Positions 12,514 to 24,877 of a DNA stretch of 64,000 nucleotides are shown piece by piece (position 1 is the stretch's first letter; each line of letters begins with the position of its first letter). The notes under the pieces are model-generated. The model had not been told where the DNA came from and made no database searches. It saw only the letters and a list, made by a program, of their open reading frames with translations. The stretch spans positions 6,975,878 through 7,039,877 of the forward strand of contig LR746264.1 of the NCBI GenBank assembly GCA_902729315.2. The letters run 5' to 3'. Position numbers and translations under genes: made by a program. Source of the stretch: Spirodela intermedia (lineage: Eukaryota > Streptophyta > Magnoliopsida > Alismatales > Araceae).

Positions 12514-14747
12514 CACCTCCGGAGAAAACCCAGAAACCAAGCTACTCTCAGCTTCGTAACAGCAAAACCTCCAGCGGTCAACCCCACGAAGAAACCCACC
12601 TTAAACCTGAGAAGAATTGAGAATGCGTCGAAGAAAATGAGTCACCTGACGGAGGGAGAGAGAGACATGGAAGGGTGGTTGGAGGGAAGACAACCGCGCT
12701 AAACCTAGCGCGGAGAGAGCAAGGAGAGAAGCGTCGAGAAGAGAGACCCAATGTACTCACTGTCGAGACGAATCGGGAGGAGGGAGGCTAGAGAGGAGAC
12801 CTCAGCTGACTGCTACTCCCACCCAAGAGAGGAGAACCCCGAGGAGTCCACAGAAGAGCAGTGAGGAGGAGCAGATACTTTAACCATCATAGAACATTGT
12901 CCTCCGTCAAGCTGTGATGTTGAAAAAGAGATCCTGAATCCGCGGACTTCACTCGCACTCAAAACGATTCTGCTCGTGAAATGTATTTTTTATTGCATCA
13001 CTCGATAACAAATTACTAAAGAACATCATTTGAGGCGTAAAAACTTTCCGCTCCGCAAAGTAATCCCTTTTTTGATCCAATTTGAGCGACCCACTTGTCG
13101 CGACATCAGTTTAGAGGAAGGAGAGAGAGTGTGGAGCGTAGCAAGGGGAAGAGGGAGCCACGTGAAGCGAGGCTGGCATTAACTCGCGGGCAGAGACAGG
13201 CCATGGTAGGGTCAAGACCTCCCCGGTCCCTACCGGACTCCGCGGCCTGACAGGAGAAGGGAACTGGGCAGAGAGGGGAACGAGAAGCCGACAAAGGGAC
13301 GGAGACCTGCCCTGGAGGAGAGGGAAGACTGCAAGAACCCCGCTCCCTCTCTTTCCCCTGATCCTCGGAAAGTCGTTTTACTCTTCCGATTGAGCTTCAC
13401 CACCCCTACCTCTTGTGATGAAGACAGTTATACCATTCCCCTCGATCTCGTTCATCCCTTCTTCGCAGCCGCCAGTTGGGTCTTCGAAGTCAGGGAGGGG
13501 GATGGCAGTGGATGCCATTATAACGGGTGATGATCCCTTCCAGAAAAGAAGGATCGATTGTCCCCGTTGACCTTGCAGTGAATGCGCCTCACCAGCTTGC
13601 CCTCGTCGCCAGTTGCCGAGACAAGATTCAGGATTAACTGCGCGGAGAGCTCGAGGAAAGGATTGGAGAGGGTTGGGAAAGAACGCCCCCACCCTGTATG
13701 AGAAACAATGATTGGATGAATACCGATCCAACCCCTGAAATGATTTCACAGAAGCAGGCTATTGATCGTGCCCAATAATTCACAGGATATTATAGTCAAG
13801 ATACACAATCTCCACGGAGAAATTTCTTGGGAGTTGACTTAGAACTGGCAGAGAACCTAATTCCCATCCGCCACCCACCCAACTACCCGGATGGAGTTCC
13901 TTCCTCTGTTAGGCGGAAAGCAGGAGAGACTTCGGCAGCAGCATCGAGGCCAGCTCAAAACAGCCATTTAACCAGAATACAATCCCCACCATGTTCGTAA
14001 TGAAGAAAAAAAAAAGTCTGAGAACCCAAACAACATGTGGTAGCACAGTAGTCCGGAGACAGACCAGACAATCGCTTGAGGATGATGGGTCGTCTAGGGT
14101 TCCGGCGTTCCAGACTAATGGAGGGCAGAAGAACACATCACATTACGTGTACCCACTGGATCATGGGGGAAGAGTATAATGTTTGTTACGGGTCTTCGCC
14201 ATGAATGGCAACTGTACACGCTCTCCCCTCCCCCGCTCAAGACTGGACGCTTGTCTGACATTACTGACAGAGGATTCAACTGTTTACTCTCTCTCAGTAA
14301 AGCCTGAGACGAACAGGTCTCCGCCATCAGTAGGATAACCCAGCGGTCAAAACCCTAAAAGAAGATGCACAAAAACCTTCTGTTTCACAGACATGTAAAC
14401 CGAGCCCGTTAAGAACCACACCTTCGACGCTTTTTTTTATTATTTTTACAGCTTTATTGGTTTGCGCAGAAAAGAAAGGATGCCGGTAGGCCAGTAGCCT
14501 GCATGCTAAAAAAGCTCGCTTTTTTTCTGCGGCAGCCATCGTTGTTACTCCCCATTTACAGCGATGTGGACCTCCCAGGACTATGACTATAAATAGCTGA
14601 GACTCGGGAAAAAAAAAACCCCAACTACAGCGCCCGTCTCGTACTTTTCTCACGATCTGACGATCGTCCGCGGGCTTCCTTCCTCCTCCCTCCATCTCCC
14701 GCATGTTCTTCAAGCTCCGAGCGTCGAAGGGCATGAGCAGTGGGTGT
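12514..14747. other. Intergenic region, EFR3 promoter to RPAP3-like 3' end
   Basis: This 2.2-kb gap separates two genes transcribed leftward. The part next to 12513 must hold the EFR3 promoter and leader; it is purine-rich (GA tracts around 12655-12790). An open frame at 13378-13749 (-, 123 codons) and one at 13909-14136 have no domain I recognise and no convincing splice context. The 14.3-14.7 kb part is probably the 3' UTR of the RPAP3-like gene. No gene is called. Confidence 0.5.
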
Positions 14748-17700
14748 TCAAACCCCGGTGCAGTACCGGCGTCGTAGCCGAGCAAACGCCTCGGCGTGTT
14801 CATAGGGGGCGGCGTCGCCGGAGAAGACTTCATCCCATATCCTGCGGAGATCTGATCGAACAAGGACGAGTCTCAGTAGCTACAGCCATTCGTCAGCTAT
14901 TAATGAACATCATTTACAGGAGGAAAAAGTATTAAAAAGGCTGGAAGTTGTCCGATCCACAGTTCTTCCCATTCCAGGGACGAGGAACCACAGGAAACGG
15001 GAGTGTTGGGTCCCCATGGACAAGAACAGCAAAGCTGAGGCGTGGGCTTAATCTGGGTTTTTTTACTAATTAAAAAATTAAACGACGCTGTGTGACAGAT
15101 TTCAATGCGCAATTAAAAGGATTTAAAGGAGGTACCAGCTCGATCTGGTGCAGAGAGACACATTATGATCATGTCAAATCTTGGGACCTTGGTTAGATTA
15201 TCTAAAATACTGACGGCCAGCTCCATCTCCTCCCTGCAACAGCTATGACTCAGAAACAGACGGTGATCACATGCGGAGCCAAGCAAGGAGACAGAGGGCA
15301 CACTTGAAGAATGTCGAGGTTGTCCTGATGATCTCAATCAGCATCCGAGCAGAGAGCGCATTCTTAAACAGTTGAGGTAAAGAACCGGGGGGGATGCTCT
15401 GGCCCAGAGGAGAATATAAAATAAGACCATGGAAAGATAAAATTATAAGATTCGGGCAAGGGAGAAATATTTTAAAAAGATAACCTTTAATAACTTCGTC
15501 TGCTTCTGAGAGTCGCCAGAGAGAAGCCTCCAGGAGACCTCAAGTTCATAGGCTGTTCTTGGGGTAGTGATTCTCGTAGGAATAGCACTTGTGGCGAGGG
15601 AGGCAGCACGAGAGGCAAGCTCGTGTGCGAGTGGCTTCTGCCCCTGCTTCTTGACAATTTTTCTCTGCTTGAGATCAACAAAGTCAACAAAAATTCTTCA
15701 GACTCTGTGGTTAACAGGTCTATTGTTAGAGGGTTGAGAAATGATCATGCCCCAGGCTAATAAAGCGTGTGCTCCTCTCTTAGCATTCCCATGCCAAGAA
15801 GAGAAATAGGTGCCGTGGCATCACCAGAGAATAAAAGACGAGATACCTCGAGATTGAAGATGACTCGATCTTGTTATTTTTCGGAAACAAAATTGATATT
15901 GAAACTACAGAAACTTTTGTGAGGATAATATGCTTCCCAAAAAAGTCAGTAAATTCCACAAGTTAACTGAATTTCACACGAGATCTAACGGGGAAAAATC
16001 CAATGTTACCTGTCCAGAATAACCATGAAAGACATCAAGTGATAACCTTTCCATAAATACTAGACAATGCTTAAGAAAGATGGGATGGAAAAAGGATGGA
16101 TGGCCCTTGCAACAAAAAAAATCCCCAATATACAGATTCTAAAGCCTGTTTTGAGTAATTCTCATCCAATAGCATGCAGGATAGACAACATCTCCCATCG
16201 ACCATCAGGTCGAGTTGCTACAAGATTTACGATACCTGGCAAGATTCTACAAATGTAGCATGCCTTCGAGAAGAGAAGTAAACTAAAAGGACCAAAACTT
16301 ATGGAAATCGGTGTTCAAGGATTGGAGATACCTCATTGTTGGAAAGATCAGCAGTTGGTGTAATCTTCTGTGAGTTACTTGGGATGTAGTCGACAGCAGC
16401 AGCACTTCCATTTCCAATCTCCGAAATCCTGTCCTCTAGAATTCGTTTACTGGTGCTTTTCACTGCACCAGATACCTTTTTGGCAACTTCCTGTGTTAAA
16501 TTCATACGATAATTACATATAAATCTTTCTAGTAGAATAAGGTTTGAAGAGGCAATGACCCAGTTGACACACGAAGAATCCAAAATAAAGAGACTGAAGA
16601 AGTAGCAGTCATTCGTACTTAAAGATAGTAAAATACAAGAGAACGCATACACGCACAGTGTCAGTCTCTTAAATGAAATCAAAGGACAGCGGCCTTATCT
16701 CGGCAATAGCTATCATTAGCTTTAAGCCACAACTGTAATCTATGTTTAAGAACAGCTAACCACTGAATCAGAAACCATGAAGCATCAACATGTCCGCACA
16801 CGAATCAGAAACCATGATTCACCTCATCATAGAGTGCTTTTGTCTCAGTATACAGTTTCCTGAGCTCTTGATTGTTGGGCTCGAGCCTCAATGCAAACTC
16901 AGAATCTGCAATTTACAAGTCGTCAACAAAAGCTTGATACAACAGCGAAATTTGTTAAATTATGATTAAAAGTAGGATGCCCGAATGATCATATGCACAA
17001 CCTTCAAGGGATGATTTAAGTTTCCCAAGTTCTTTCCTGGCTGTCGCTCGCCTAGAGTATGCTTTGACGTATCTATCATCTAGATTTAAGGCTTCTGTGC
17101 AGTCAACCTCAGCTTCTTCGTATCTAGCAGCAAGAAAATCAATTCAAAAGCAATCACAGAGTGAAAAACAAAAATACCTGGAAGCGTCCCAGAAAAGGAA
17201 ACAGAAAAAGATCATTCTTAACATAATGTTCAACCATCTTCAGCAAATAAGCAAAAGCAAGTTGCTTGTGTAAACAAAATATGGACTCTAGTCACAAAAA
17301 AATGAAATACCATATCTTCTCATGGCGTTATTGCAAGAGGGCACAAAAAATGATTTAATGGCAACTATCTGAAATCTCATGCTGACTTTTTGCTGTCTTA
17401 GAAACTGAATAAAAGTAAAATTGGTCATAATTATTACTGGCACTTAGAAAACTATGATTCTTTCAATGCATCGGAGAAAAATGTGAAGCCTTTTAGAAGG
17501 CTGTTTTCTTGGAGCAGTGTTCCATTACATTCATACAAATATTAATATGATGTGGATACGAAATAAACCATATATAATTGCACCGTATTTGTGCTACTAA
17601 CATGGAGAAAATAATCTACTTGCATACAATGACTTTGGCTAAACAGGGAACTGACGGCTCTGCAGGGACACACAATTCTACCAACAGTGTAATCCATTCA

Positions 17701-20700
17701 TGCTGAACAGAAATAGCTGAAGGAACGGCAACAGTTGAAAAGGCCAAAAATTAGTGTCTGGGAGTAATAAATGTAGAAGACAAACTATCATCACAGCAGC
17801 ACTGGGAATTCTAGATGATTGCACAAAACAGGGCTCAAGCAGCAGAACGCAGTGCCAGAAATTACCCCCCGCAGCTAGAGTTTGGCTGGGGTGAGTTCTT
17901 TTTCCCTCCTCTTATTAACATGGAGCTCGGTCTGTTTCCTGTGTCTACGGTGTCTCGGAGTGGGTGTGCTTCAAAGAGATGTGTATGTAGTTGGGGCATG
18001 AATCATAGAGATGTTATAGGAAGAAGAAGAGGCATAAGGATGGCTGATACTGAGAAGAGCGGAGAGACAGAGCACAACAGTTTAAGGAAATGAGTAAGAT
18101 GAAAACGGAAAATTATGAAAGATAAGAAGGTACGTGAAGTTTGGATTCACACAATGAAAAAACAAGCATCACACTTCAATCCTCGAGTTTTTCTTTTTTC
18201 ATAACACTGCCACGGGACAAATTTACACAACTCGTGCAATCTGAATCAAATTCTAGGAAAGATTTTCAGTTGAACACTAGGTGAGCCCCGATAAGCTAAT
18301 TGATGAGAATACCCCCCCTGGAAGAAACAGAACAGCCTCATTATTCGCCACGTGGCAAGCAGTGTCATTCTCTCTAATACATCAAAGAATGTTGGGACAT
18401 TTATTTGTTCACATGAATTCGATCCAGGCATTCGAACCATTCATTACTTTTATTAGTGCTAGCCCCAAATCATCAAGTCCAAAGGCTTTTCTCATGCAAG
18501 ATAATAATTGAATGAATTGTAGAAACAGTTATAAATAATACTCACCTTTTCAATTTGAGATATGACATTGCTCTATTTGCAAATGCTACTGAACTTGGTG
18601 ACAGCGCGATACTTCTGGAGTAGCATTCAATTGCCTTAGAAAAATTTCTCTGCTTGAAGTGTTCATTTCCCTGGAAAGGAAATAAAAGGGGAAAAATATG
18701 TTTATTTCCAAACCCTTAGACCAGCAGAGCATATTCCCAACTGTCCATTGTAAATAACAAGAGAAGAATGGAAACCCTACTAGCTCCTTTTCTGAAGCTG
18801 CTGTTGGGAAAGATTCCTCATATAACAAGTGAGAAGATATGTATTCTGTTGCATCAGAACTGCTGAAATTTCTGTAAGCTTCGTGAATGCCTTTGGGAGA
18901 AATTTCTGAGACCCGGGGAGTCTGCTTCTTGACTTCAGTTGGAGAAACTTTTCTTTGCGCTCTGACTTCCTTTCCTGAATTTGGAGAGATAACCTATGAA
19001 ATATGCAAACAAGGGTTCAAATCAAGACCCATTACCCAATCGCTCATTTCACCATAAAAGCATATCTATGCATGGATAAAACAACATAGGATGGAGAATT
19101 TTTACATATTCAGTGGTTAATAAAAAAGACAGATCATGCGGCTCCACAGAAACTACCATCATCCACGCAGGCTAGAGGCTTTCAATCTCATATGTGTCAT
19201 ACCAAATCCCGTAAATTAAATCACTTTTTCCGATAAATAAAAGACATCTAAGTCGTACAAGTAAAGAAGGGTACTCAGAATATACCGTCAAGTTCTCTTT
19301 GTCCTCCAAAAAGGCAATGATCTTCCAACCATCAGAAGGCAAGCCTTCGTCCTTTACAACCAAAGAAAGCCCTCTTCTTAATACGGAGTACAAGAATTGG
19401 ACCAAAATTGCCACTGGATGCATTGCTTATTTTTGTTTACTTTGCCTCTGGTGAACCTTCTTCTTTTTTTTCTAAAATTTACGGTGAAACTTTTCGTACA
19501 AGCAAGTATTATTACAACAGCTGACCTAATCTCATTGGAACTCCTTCTAAGGGGGCTACAACACATGGCATGTGTGGTAAGAGAGAAAAATAGTGACAGA
19601 GCCCATGTCCTTGAAGACATAGTTATTCATTTTACAAAATCAAAATGAATAAATAAATCTTTGAAACCACTTTTCACAACAATAGTTACATGAATACCTT
19701 GAACGGGTTGTCAGAGTCATATGCTGCGCGGGACCCACTAAAAGCCTGTGCTATCATGGTTTTATTGTTTTGTCCAGACAAATCTCGAGATGAATAAGAT
19801 ACAAGTTTATCATATATCTAAAAAAGACAAATTTCTGACTAGAAATATGATTAGAAAACGAATTTGAAATTAGAGGTCCTACTAGAAATCAACTCTTGAA
19901 TCCTTTCCTAACTCGTGGTGCGCTGATGCCTGAACTGCTGTTAGCAGAATCCCATAAGAGGCCTGATGCATATAGTGAGATCAGTGTTTCAACTGTAACC
20001 TAGCAATCGTCCCAGCCTAGTCACATGAAACCTAAGAAAAAATGCCCCTCTGGTAAATGTATGATAGTAAATCATAACATATGCCCGTCTTTCCTTCTTT
20101 TTTTTGTCCTTTTCTAAGTTTATTACATTTCTCAGTATAAGAGAAGAGACAACATCATTCAACCCTTGAAATCAATAATGTATGATGTAATAAATTCATC
20201 GCAATACATTGGTTCTGAGAGCATGCATGGTTGCGGCTTAAAATGACGAACGGATTTCAGGTTGAAACAAGTTTTTTAGATTCTGACATGAAACAACCAA
20301 CAAACGAAATGGGATGTATACCTATCACAGGCAACAATTACTTCAAGAAATTTTAAAGACATTTACTTACTCCTTGCTTGTATATTTTAGCGGTCTTTGA
20401 CGCGCCGTCTCCAACCTTAAGGGCATCCCAATCTTGTAGGTTATTCAAGAATCCGTCAAAATCCTGACGCATTACAGCAGAGTTTTTAAAGCCAAGAAAT
20501 ACGTTCGTTAAGTTGAAGAATGAGCTAAAACCATTTCATGGAGAATGAGCTAAACCATTTTAACGCGCACACGAAATACTATTTCATGAAATGCTGAGAT
20601 CCCCCATTCGGAACAGCAGCGGTGACACGTACATTTTTGGAGAATGAACGCTCAAAACAATTCTTCCCTTGACAATAAACGAACGTCGTTTTAAAGCGCA

Positions 20701-21117
20701 ATAAAACCAGTAGACCTTCTCCGGTCCTCAGCCAATAGGAGCTAAAACCATGCGAGTTCGTAATACAATTCACCCGGCATCTTACAAAAACACAACGAAC
20801 TGTATCGAGAAGCAAAACGTGTTCGCCCACCAAAGGGAACAGAACTAGCAGTACATAGAAAAACCGTGCAGAAAACGGAATAAAAATTATACGTCTTCTA
20901 GGTATAGGGAATCAGCTCAGCAGTCTCCCGGCTTCAAGGTAGAGTAAATGGAGCCCCAGCCTCGACATCGAAGTACCTTTCCGGAGCATCCACTCACTAC
21001 CACTGCGACGGCTGTGGTTGCCGTCTGTTATGAAAATCAGAATGATAAGAAAGAAAGCAGAGAAATGGTTACCAGTGTTCTTTCTCGATCCCTAGTTCTA
21101 CTGTTAACTCCGGCCAT
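14748..21117 (-). CDS. RPAP3: RPAP3-like TPR co-chaperone
   Basis: The product matches plant RPAP3/TPR5-type proteins, HSP90 co-chaperones with a central TPR domain and a C-terminal RPAP3_C domain, linked to the R2TP complex that assembles RNA polymerases and PIKK kinases. Exons: 21073-21117, 20371-20463, 19698-19817, 18781-18993, 18546-18670, 17002-17123, 16823-16905, 16332-16490, 15485-15664, 15304-15398, 15136-15233 and 14748-14851. All phases close, giving 478 aa. A DFDGFLNNLQDW motif follows a 15-codon first exon. TPR motifs (about residues 155-265) include the GNEHFKQRNFSKAIECYSR helix pair with carboxylate-clamp-like residues. The C-terminal domain (about 380-475) has TAYELEVSWRLLSGD and ILDNLTKVPRFDMIIMCLS. 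A small exon could be missed in the 820-nt intron before 15664. The start lies about 100 nt from a tRNA gene on the other strand. Confidence 0.92.
17124..18545 (-). other. Longest intron of the RPAP3-like gene
   Basis: This 1.4-kb intron splits a TPR-coding Arg codon. An open frame on the plus strand (17815-18093, 92 codons) shows no family resemblance. I see no RNA gene or mobile element in it. Confidence 0.7.
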
Positions 21118-21220
21118 GGATTCTCCGGGAAGGGACCTTCTACGAGGGAAGTATTGGCGATACAGTCGAAATGCTCAAGAAACAGGCTAAGAATTTTTTA
21201 TCTCACATTTTTTCTCATCC

Positions 21221-21292
21221 GGGCATTTGGTCTAGTGGTATGATTCTCGCTTTGGGTGCGAGAGGTCCCGAGTTCGATTCTCGGAATGCCCC
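21221..21292 (+). tRNA. tRNA-Pro: tRNA-Pro(UGG)
   Basis: This 72-nt gene folds as a full cloverleaf. The acceptor stem GGGCATT pairs with AATGCCC (discriminator C). The anticodon stem CTCGC/GCGAG holds loop TTTGGGT, with anticodon TGG at the middle. The T-arm is CCGAG-TTCGATT-CTCGG. No CCA is encoded and there is no intron, as expected for a nuclear gene. It faces away from the RPAP3-like gene. Confidence 0.97.
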
Positions 21293-21308
21293 GACTAACG
21301 CCGTATCC

Positions 21309-21318
21309 TTTTTTTTTT
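21309..21318 (+). terminator. RNA polymerase III terminator of the tRNA-Pro gene
   Basis: A run of ten T residues begins 17 nt after the tRNA 3' end, the normal Pol III stop signal. Confidence 0.85.
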
Positions 21319-21380
21319 ATACCTCCCGTTTAACTTTCCCCGCTCACCACTCTCTTGCCACGGCCGACGGACGTTCGAGC

Positions 21381-21401
21381 GAGAGAGAGAGAGAGAGAGA
21401 G
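21381..21401. repeat. (GA)n microsatellite
   Basis: A 21-nt GA run lies between the tRNA gene and the PIN stop codon. No gene is seen in 21319-21571 apart from the probable PIN 3' UTR. Confidence 0.9.
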
Positions 21402-21571
21402 CAGCGTTGACTAGTTGGCAAAAGAAGATAATAGATTTTTACTTCTAAACAGCGACCCCGCAAGAATCTCTCCCTAAGAAGAGCTAATCCACCCTATCCC
21501 CCGATGTCCGATCCTCTTCCTCACCGCCGGCTTCCCTGAGTCGTACGATCTCCGTCCGTCCTCCTCCCGCT

Positions 21572-23555
21572 TCAGAGCCCCAGCAGGATGTAGTAAACCA
21601 GCGTTATGGGCAGCGCTATCAGCATCCCGAAGATGACCCTGCGAGGATGGAAGAACAAACTTTGGTTAGGTCATCTCCCCGGCGAGCAGGGGGCGCTTGC
21701 CGGAGGCGGCAATGGCGGAGCTACTCGACGAACCCGGTGCTGAGGATGTCCGGGTGCACGTTGTACTCCTTGGCGAAGACGAAGGGGACGATCCCCTGCG
21801 GGAGCGCCGCCTGCACGATGGCGATGTGCAGGAGAACACCGCGCAGCCCCACGGCGATGGAGGCGGCGGCCATCACCGCCGGCCCGGTGACGAACCTCAC
21901 GGCCATGGCAAAGGCCGCGACGGAGTTCCCGCAGGCGATGATGCGGGGCTGCAGCGCCATGAACAGGCCTGAGGAGGAAGAAGACGGAGTTAACTCACTT
22001 TCGCTGCCTGTAATGGCGAGAGAGCGAGAGAGAGTAAGGATTTACCGAGACTGAACATCGCCATGCCCAGCCCTGCGTCGGAAAGAATGGAGATCGAGCG
22101 GGCGATAATGGCGGGCATCTCGATTCCCCACCTGCTCGATTGAGATCACTGGTTAGAAGATATATCTCATGAAGAACGCCGCCGATGTGACTGTATGGGA
22201 AGGTTTTGGACCAACCTGAAGGAAACCAGAGACCAGATGAGGCCGATGAGGCTGGAGTAGGTGTTCGGATTCCTGATAAGCTTCCGCCAGACCATGATCA
22301 GGATGAGCCTCGTCATCACGCTCGCCGGGGGCGTCGACGACGCCCCCACCGCCGCCGCGGGCTTCGCGAGGTTGTTGCACTCGTCTTTCTCCCTCTGCAG
22401 AGCCTCTGCAAAAAACATTCCCAAAATCATGAAGGTCAGCTGCAGCAGCGCATGGAGAACTAACGCGCCTGGGAAGAGAGCGACTCTCTCACCGTTACAG
22501 TGGTCGTCATTCCCGAGCTCCGCCCCCCTGGAGAGTTGACCGCCGACTTCCGACACGGGAGACGCGCTGGAGCTCCACACGAACATGTGCAGCTCCTTGC
22601 CGCCATCGCCGCCGCCGCCGTTCCCCTTCCTCCGTGCCCCCACCGCCGCTCCGTTGGGTCTCAGCAGCTTACCGCCGCCGGTCTCCTCGTCGAAGCCCGT
22701 GTTGCCGAAGTTGGAGCTCCGTGGGCTCAGACCAGGCATGTTCCGACTACCCGCCGCCGCCGTGTAGAAATCAGCGTGGTTGAAGCTCGACCCCCTCGGC
22801 GTGGGGTTCCTGGACGACTGGAGTGAGTAGATCTCCGCGTTGCTGAGGTTCGACGGCCGCGGGGTCATGGCCGCCGCCGCTGCCGGCCCGTGAGAATGCC
22901 TTGAGAAGACGTCGGAGCGGGAGGCGGAGGATTTCCTCACGGTGACACGGAGTTTTCCGTCGTCGCCGATCTCCGCTTCGGTCTGCAACGGCTCCTTGCC
23001 GTCGAGGGAGATGACGTCGGAGTCGACCCGGAAGGAGATGATGGAGCCGGCGGTGTCGGGGAACTGCTCGGCGATGAGCAGACGCGCCCCACGGTACTCG
23101 AACAGGAAGAGCATGAGGGTATACCAGATGATGCACTGGAGGACGACGATCTGCACCATGAGAGTTCCAGTGGCGGTGCCGTACATGCCCTTCAGCAGGG
23201 GGATGCCCATCACCAGCGTGTTGGGGAGGGTGGAGAGGGAGAAGAGGGTGATGCTCCACTCGAGGCAGCCGCGGGAGCTGACGTTGGTCCACACGGCGAG
23301 CACAGCGAGGATAATAAGCTTCTGCAGCGTGTCGGCGGCGATGAAGCGGTAGTTCATGGCATAGGGGTCATTGGTGGAGATGAAGTGGAAAGAAAGCAAG
23401 GGAACGGCGAAGAGGGCGACGAAGCGGTTGATGCCGGAGCACTGGTCGGGGGAGAAGATCTTCCACCATTTCACCGAGCCGTAGGCGAGGATCATGGCCA
23501 CGTACAGCGGCACCACTGCCGTGAGGACGTGGTAGAGGTCCGAGGCGGTGATCAT
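21572..23555 (-). CDS. PIN1: PIN1-type auxin efflux carrier
   Basis: The product is a canonical long-loop PIN, which exports auxin across the plasma membrane. Exons: 22493-23555, 22216-22405, 22046-22131, 21734-21968 and 21572-21638, giving 546 aa. The N-terminal membrane domain (1 to about 160) opens [20 protein letters not shown]. The loop carries phosphosite motifs TPRPS (231-235), TPRGS (252-256) and SPRSS (277-281), the kind targeted by PINOID-type kinases. The NPNTY motif and C-terminal helices follow, ending [11 protein letters not shown]. The loop text and EYRGARLL segment resemble PIN1/SoPIN1 more than PIN3. The first two exons form one open frame because the 87-nt intron between them (22406-22492) is a multiple of three. 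I call it an intron because it has GTGAGAG, a CTGAC branch-like site and TTTTTTGCAG, and because PIN loops lack the hydrophobic stretch it would encode. Confidence 0.93.
22406..22492 (-). other. 87-nt in-frame intron inside the PIN loop
   Basis: The segment runs from donor AACG/GTGAGAG to acceptor TTTTTTGCAG/AGGCTC with CTGAC 29 nt before the acceptor end. Read through, it would add 29 residues rich in Leu, Phe and Ala. Confidence 0.8.
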
Positions 23556-24828
23556 ATCGTCTGGTTCGAGGGGAGGAGGGGTTAGGGCAGACGGAGGAGC
23601 GGATTAGGGCAGACGGAGGCCTCTGCGCGGGGAATGTGGATGTGGGTTCTTCACAGCGGGTCTTCCGCTTTCAGGAGGAAACAGAGGAGCAGTAGCCGCA
23701 GGTTCTTCCGGAAGGAGAAGGACCGGGCGATGGTGAGGAGAGGACTTATGGTTGCCGGCGGAGGCAGACTTTCCCCAAACAACAACTCTGCTAGTCGGCG
23801 GCTACCAGCTCCTGCATATTAAAGGGAGGGAAGGCCGTGGAAACCATTCGGCGCTCGAAGATGACTGCCGGAGAAATCGAGCACATTACCATAAATACGA
23901 CGGCGGAATGACAAGGGAACAGCAGTGGCAGCGAACAAGGCAGAGGAAAGAGATAGTGTGCAGAGAGAGAGAGAGAGAGAGAGAAGGAACAAGGAGAGCT
24001 AGTGGGCAGAGAGAGAGGGAGGGGGGGTGCGGAGTTATGGTGGAGGTGATATTATATTAGTTACGCCTCTCTCTGGTAGAGTATAAAGCAGCGCCTTCCC
24101 TGAGATGTTTCGGAAAGAGGAGGCAGAGAGAGAGAGAGAGAGAGCGGAGAACCCGCCGTCTGCTCAGCGGAGGCTCCCGTCTCCTTCGGCGGGTTCCGAC
24201 CGCCGCCGCCTACCCAGGAACGGGCTACATGTTAAACAGCTCGCATAAGCTCACTCGTACCAGTTTCGTCTCCTGAGTTCAACAGAGCTGATCAGTGCAG
24301 GTGGAGCATCGCCGCCCCCTTCGATTCTTCCTCGTTTCGATCGGAGGGAGACGCGCATGCGGATTGTCGGGTTCAGACGATCCACGAAATCCCCGACATC
24401 CCATCATCAAAAGCCGGCCGGCGACGAGGACGGCGACCCCCCCGGTATGATTGCTACCGCCGGGAATGACCCGTAAACAAGAATAAATTTTGAAACTAGG
24501 AAGATGACGACGAGGGCGGGGGCATACTCTGCAGCAACCATTGGGTGCAATTGGGCCTAGTCGCCGGAGACCATGGGGTGGGTCCCACCAACGGTCTCCG
24601 AGCAGCCAGGCGCCGCCGCGCTCTCTGCCCGGCGCCGGCGGTCAAAAGACGCTTTGCATCATTCGCTGGACTCTGCAAAATCTGCCCTTTGCGGCGTTTC
24701 TTCGGATTAGAGAAGGGCGGAGGGAGGGAGGGAAGGGGGTTCCTTGAGCAGACTGTGTAGACATGAAAAATATGGGGAGATGGGTGTCCAAACGGATCCA
24801 TGTACTACGGCGAGCAGGCCTCGATGAT

Positions 24829-24877
<49 letters not shown>

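Noticed and set aside
13378-13749. Minus-strand frame of 123 codons between EFR3 and the RPAP3-like gene
   Set aside because: No domain recognised and no convincing splice or promoter context.
21171-21410. Plus-strand frame of 79 codons
   Set aside because: It runs through the tRNA-Pro gene and a GA repeat.
22771-23292. Minus-strand frame of 173 codons and plus-strand frames 22942-23352 and 22500-22826
   Set aside because: They are out-of-frame or antisense shadows of PIN exon 1.
24832-24874. Regular GA repeats as a possible CRISPR-like array
   Set aside because: They are simple dinucleotide microsatellites with no spacers; the genome is a plant's.
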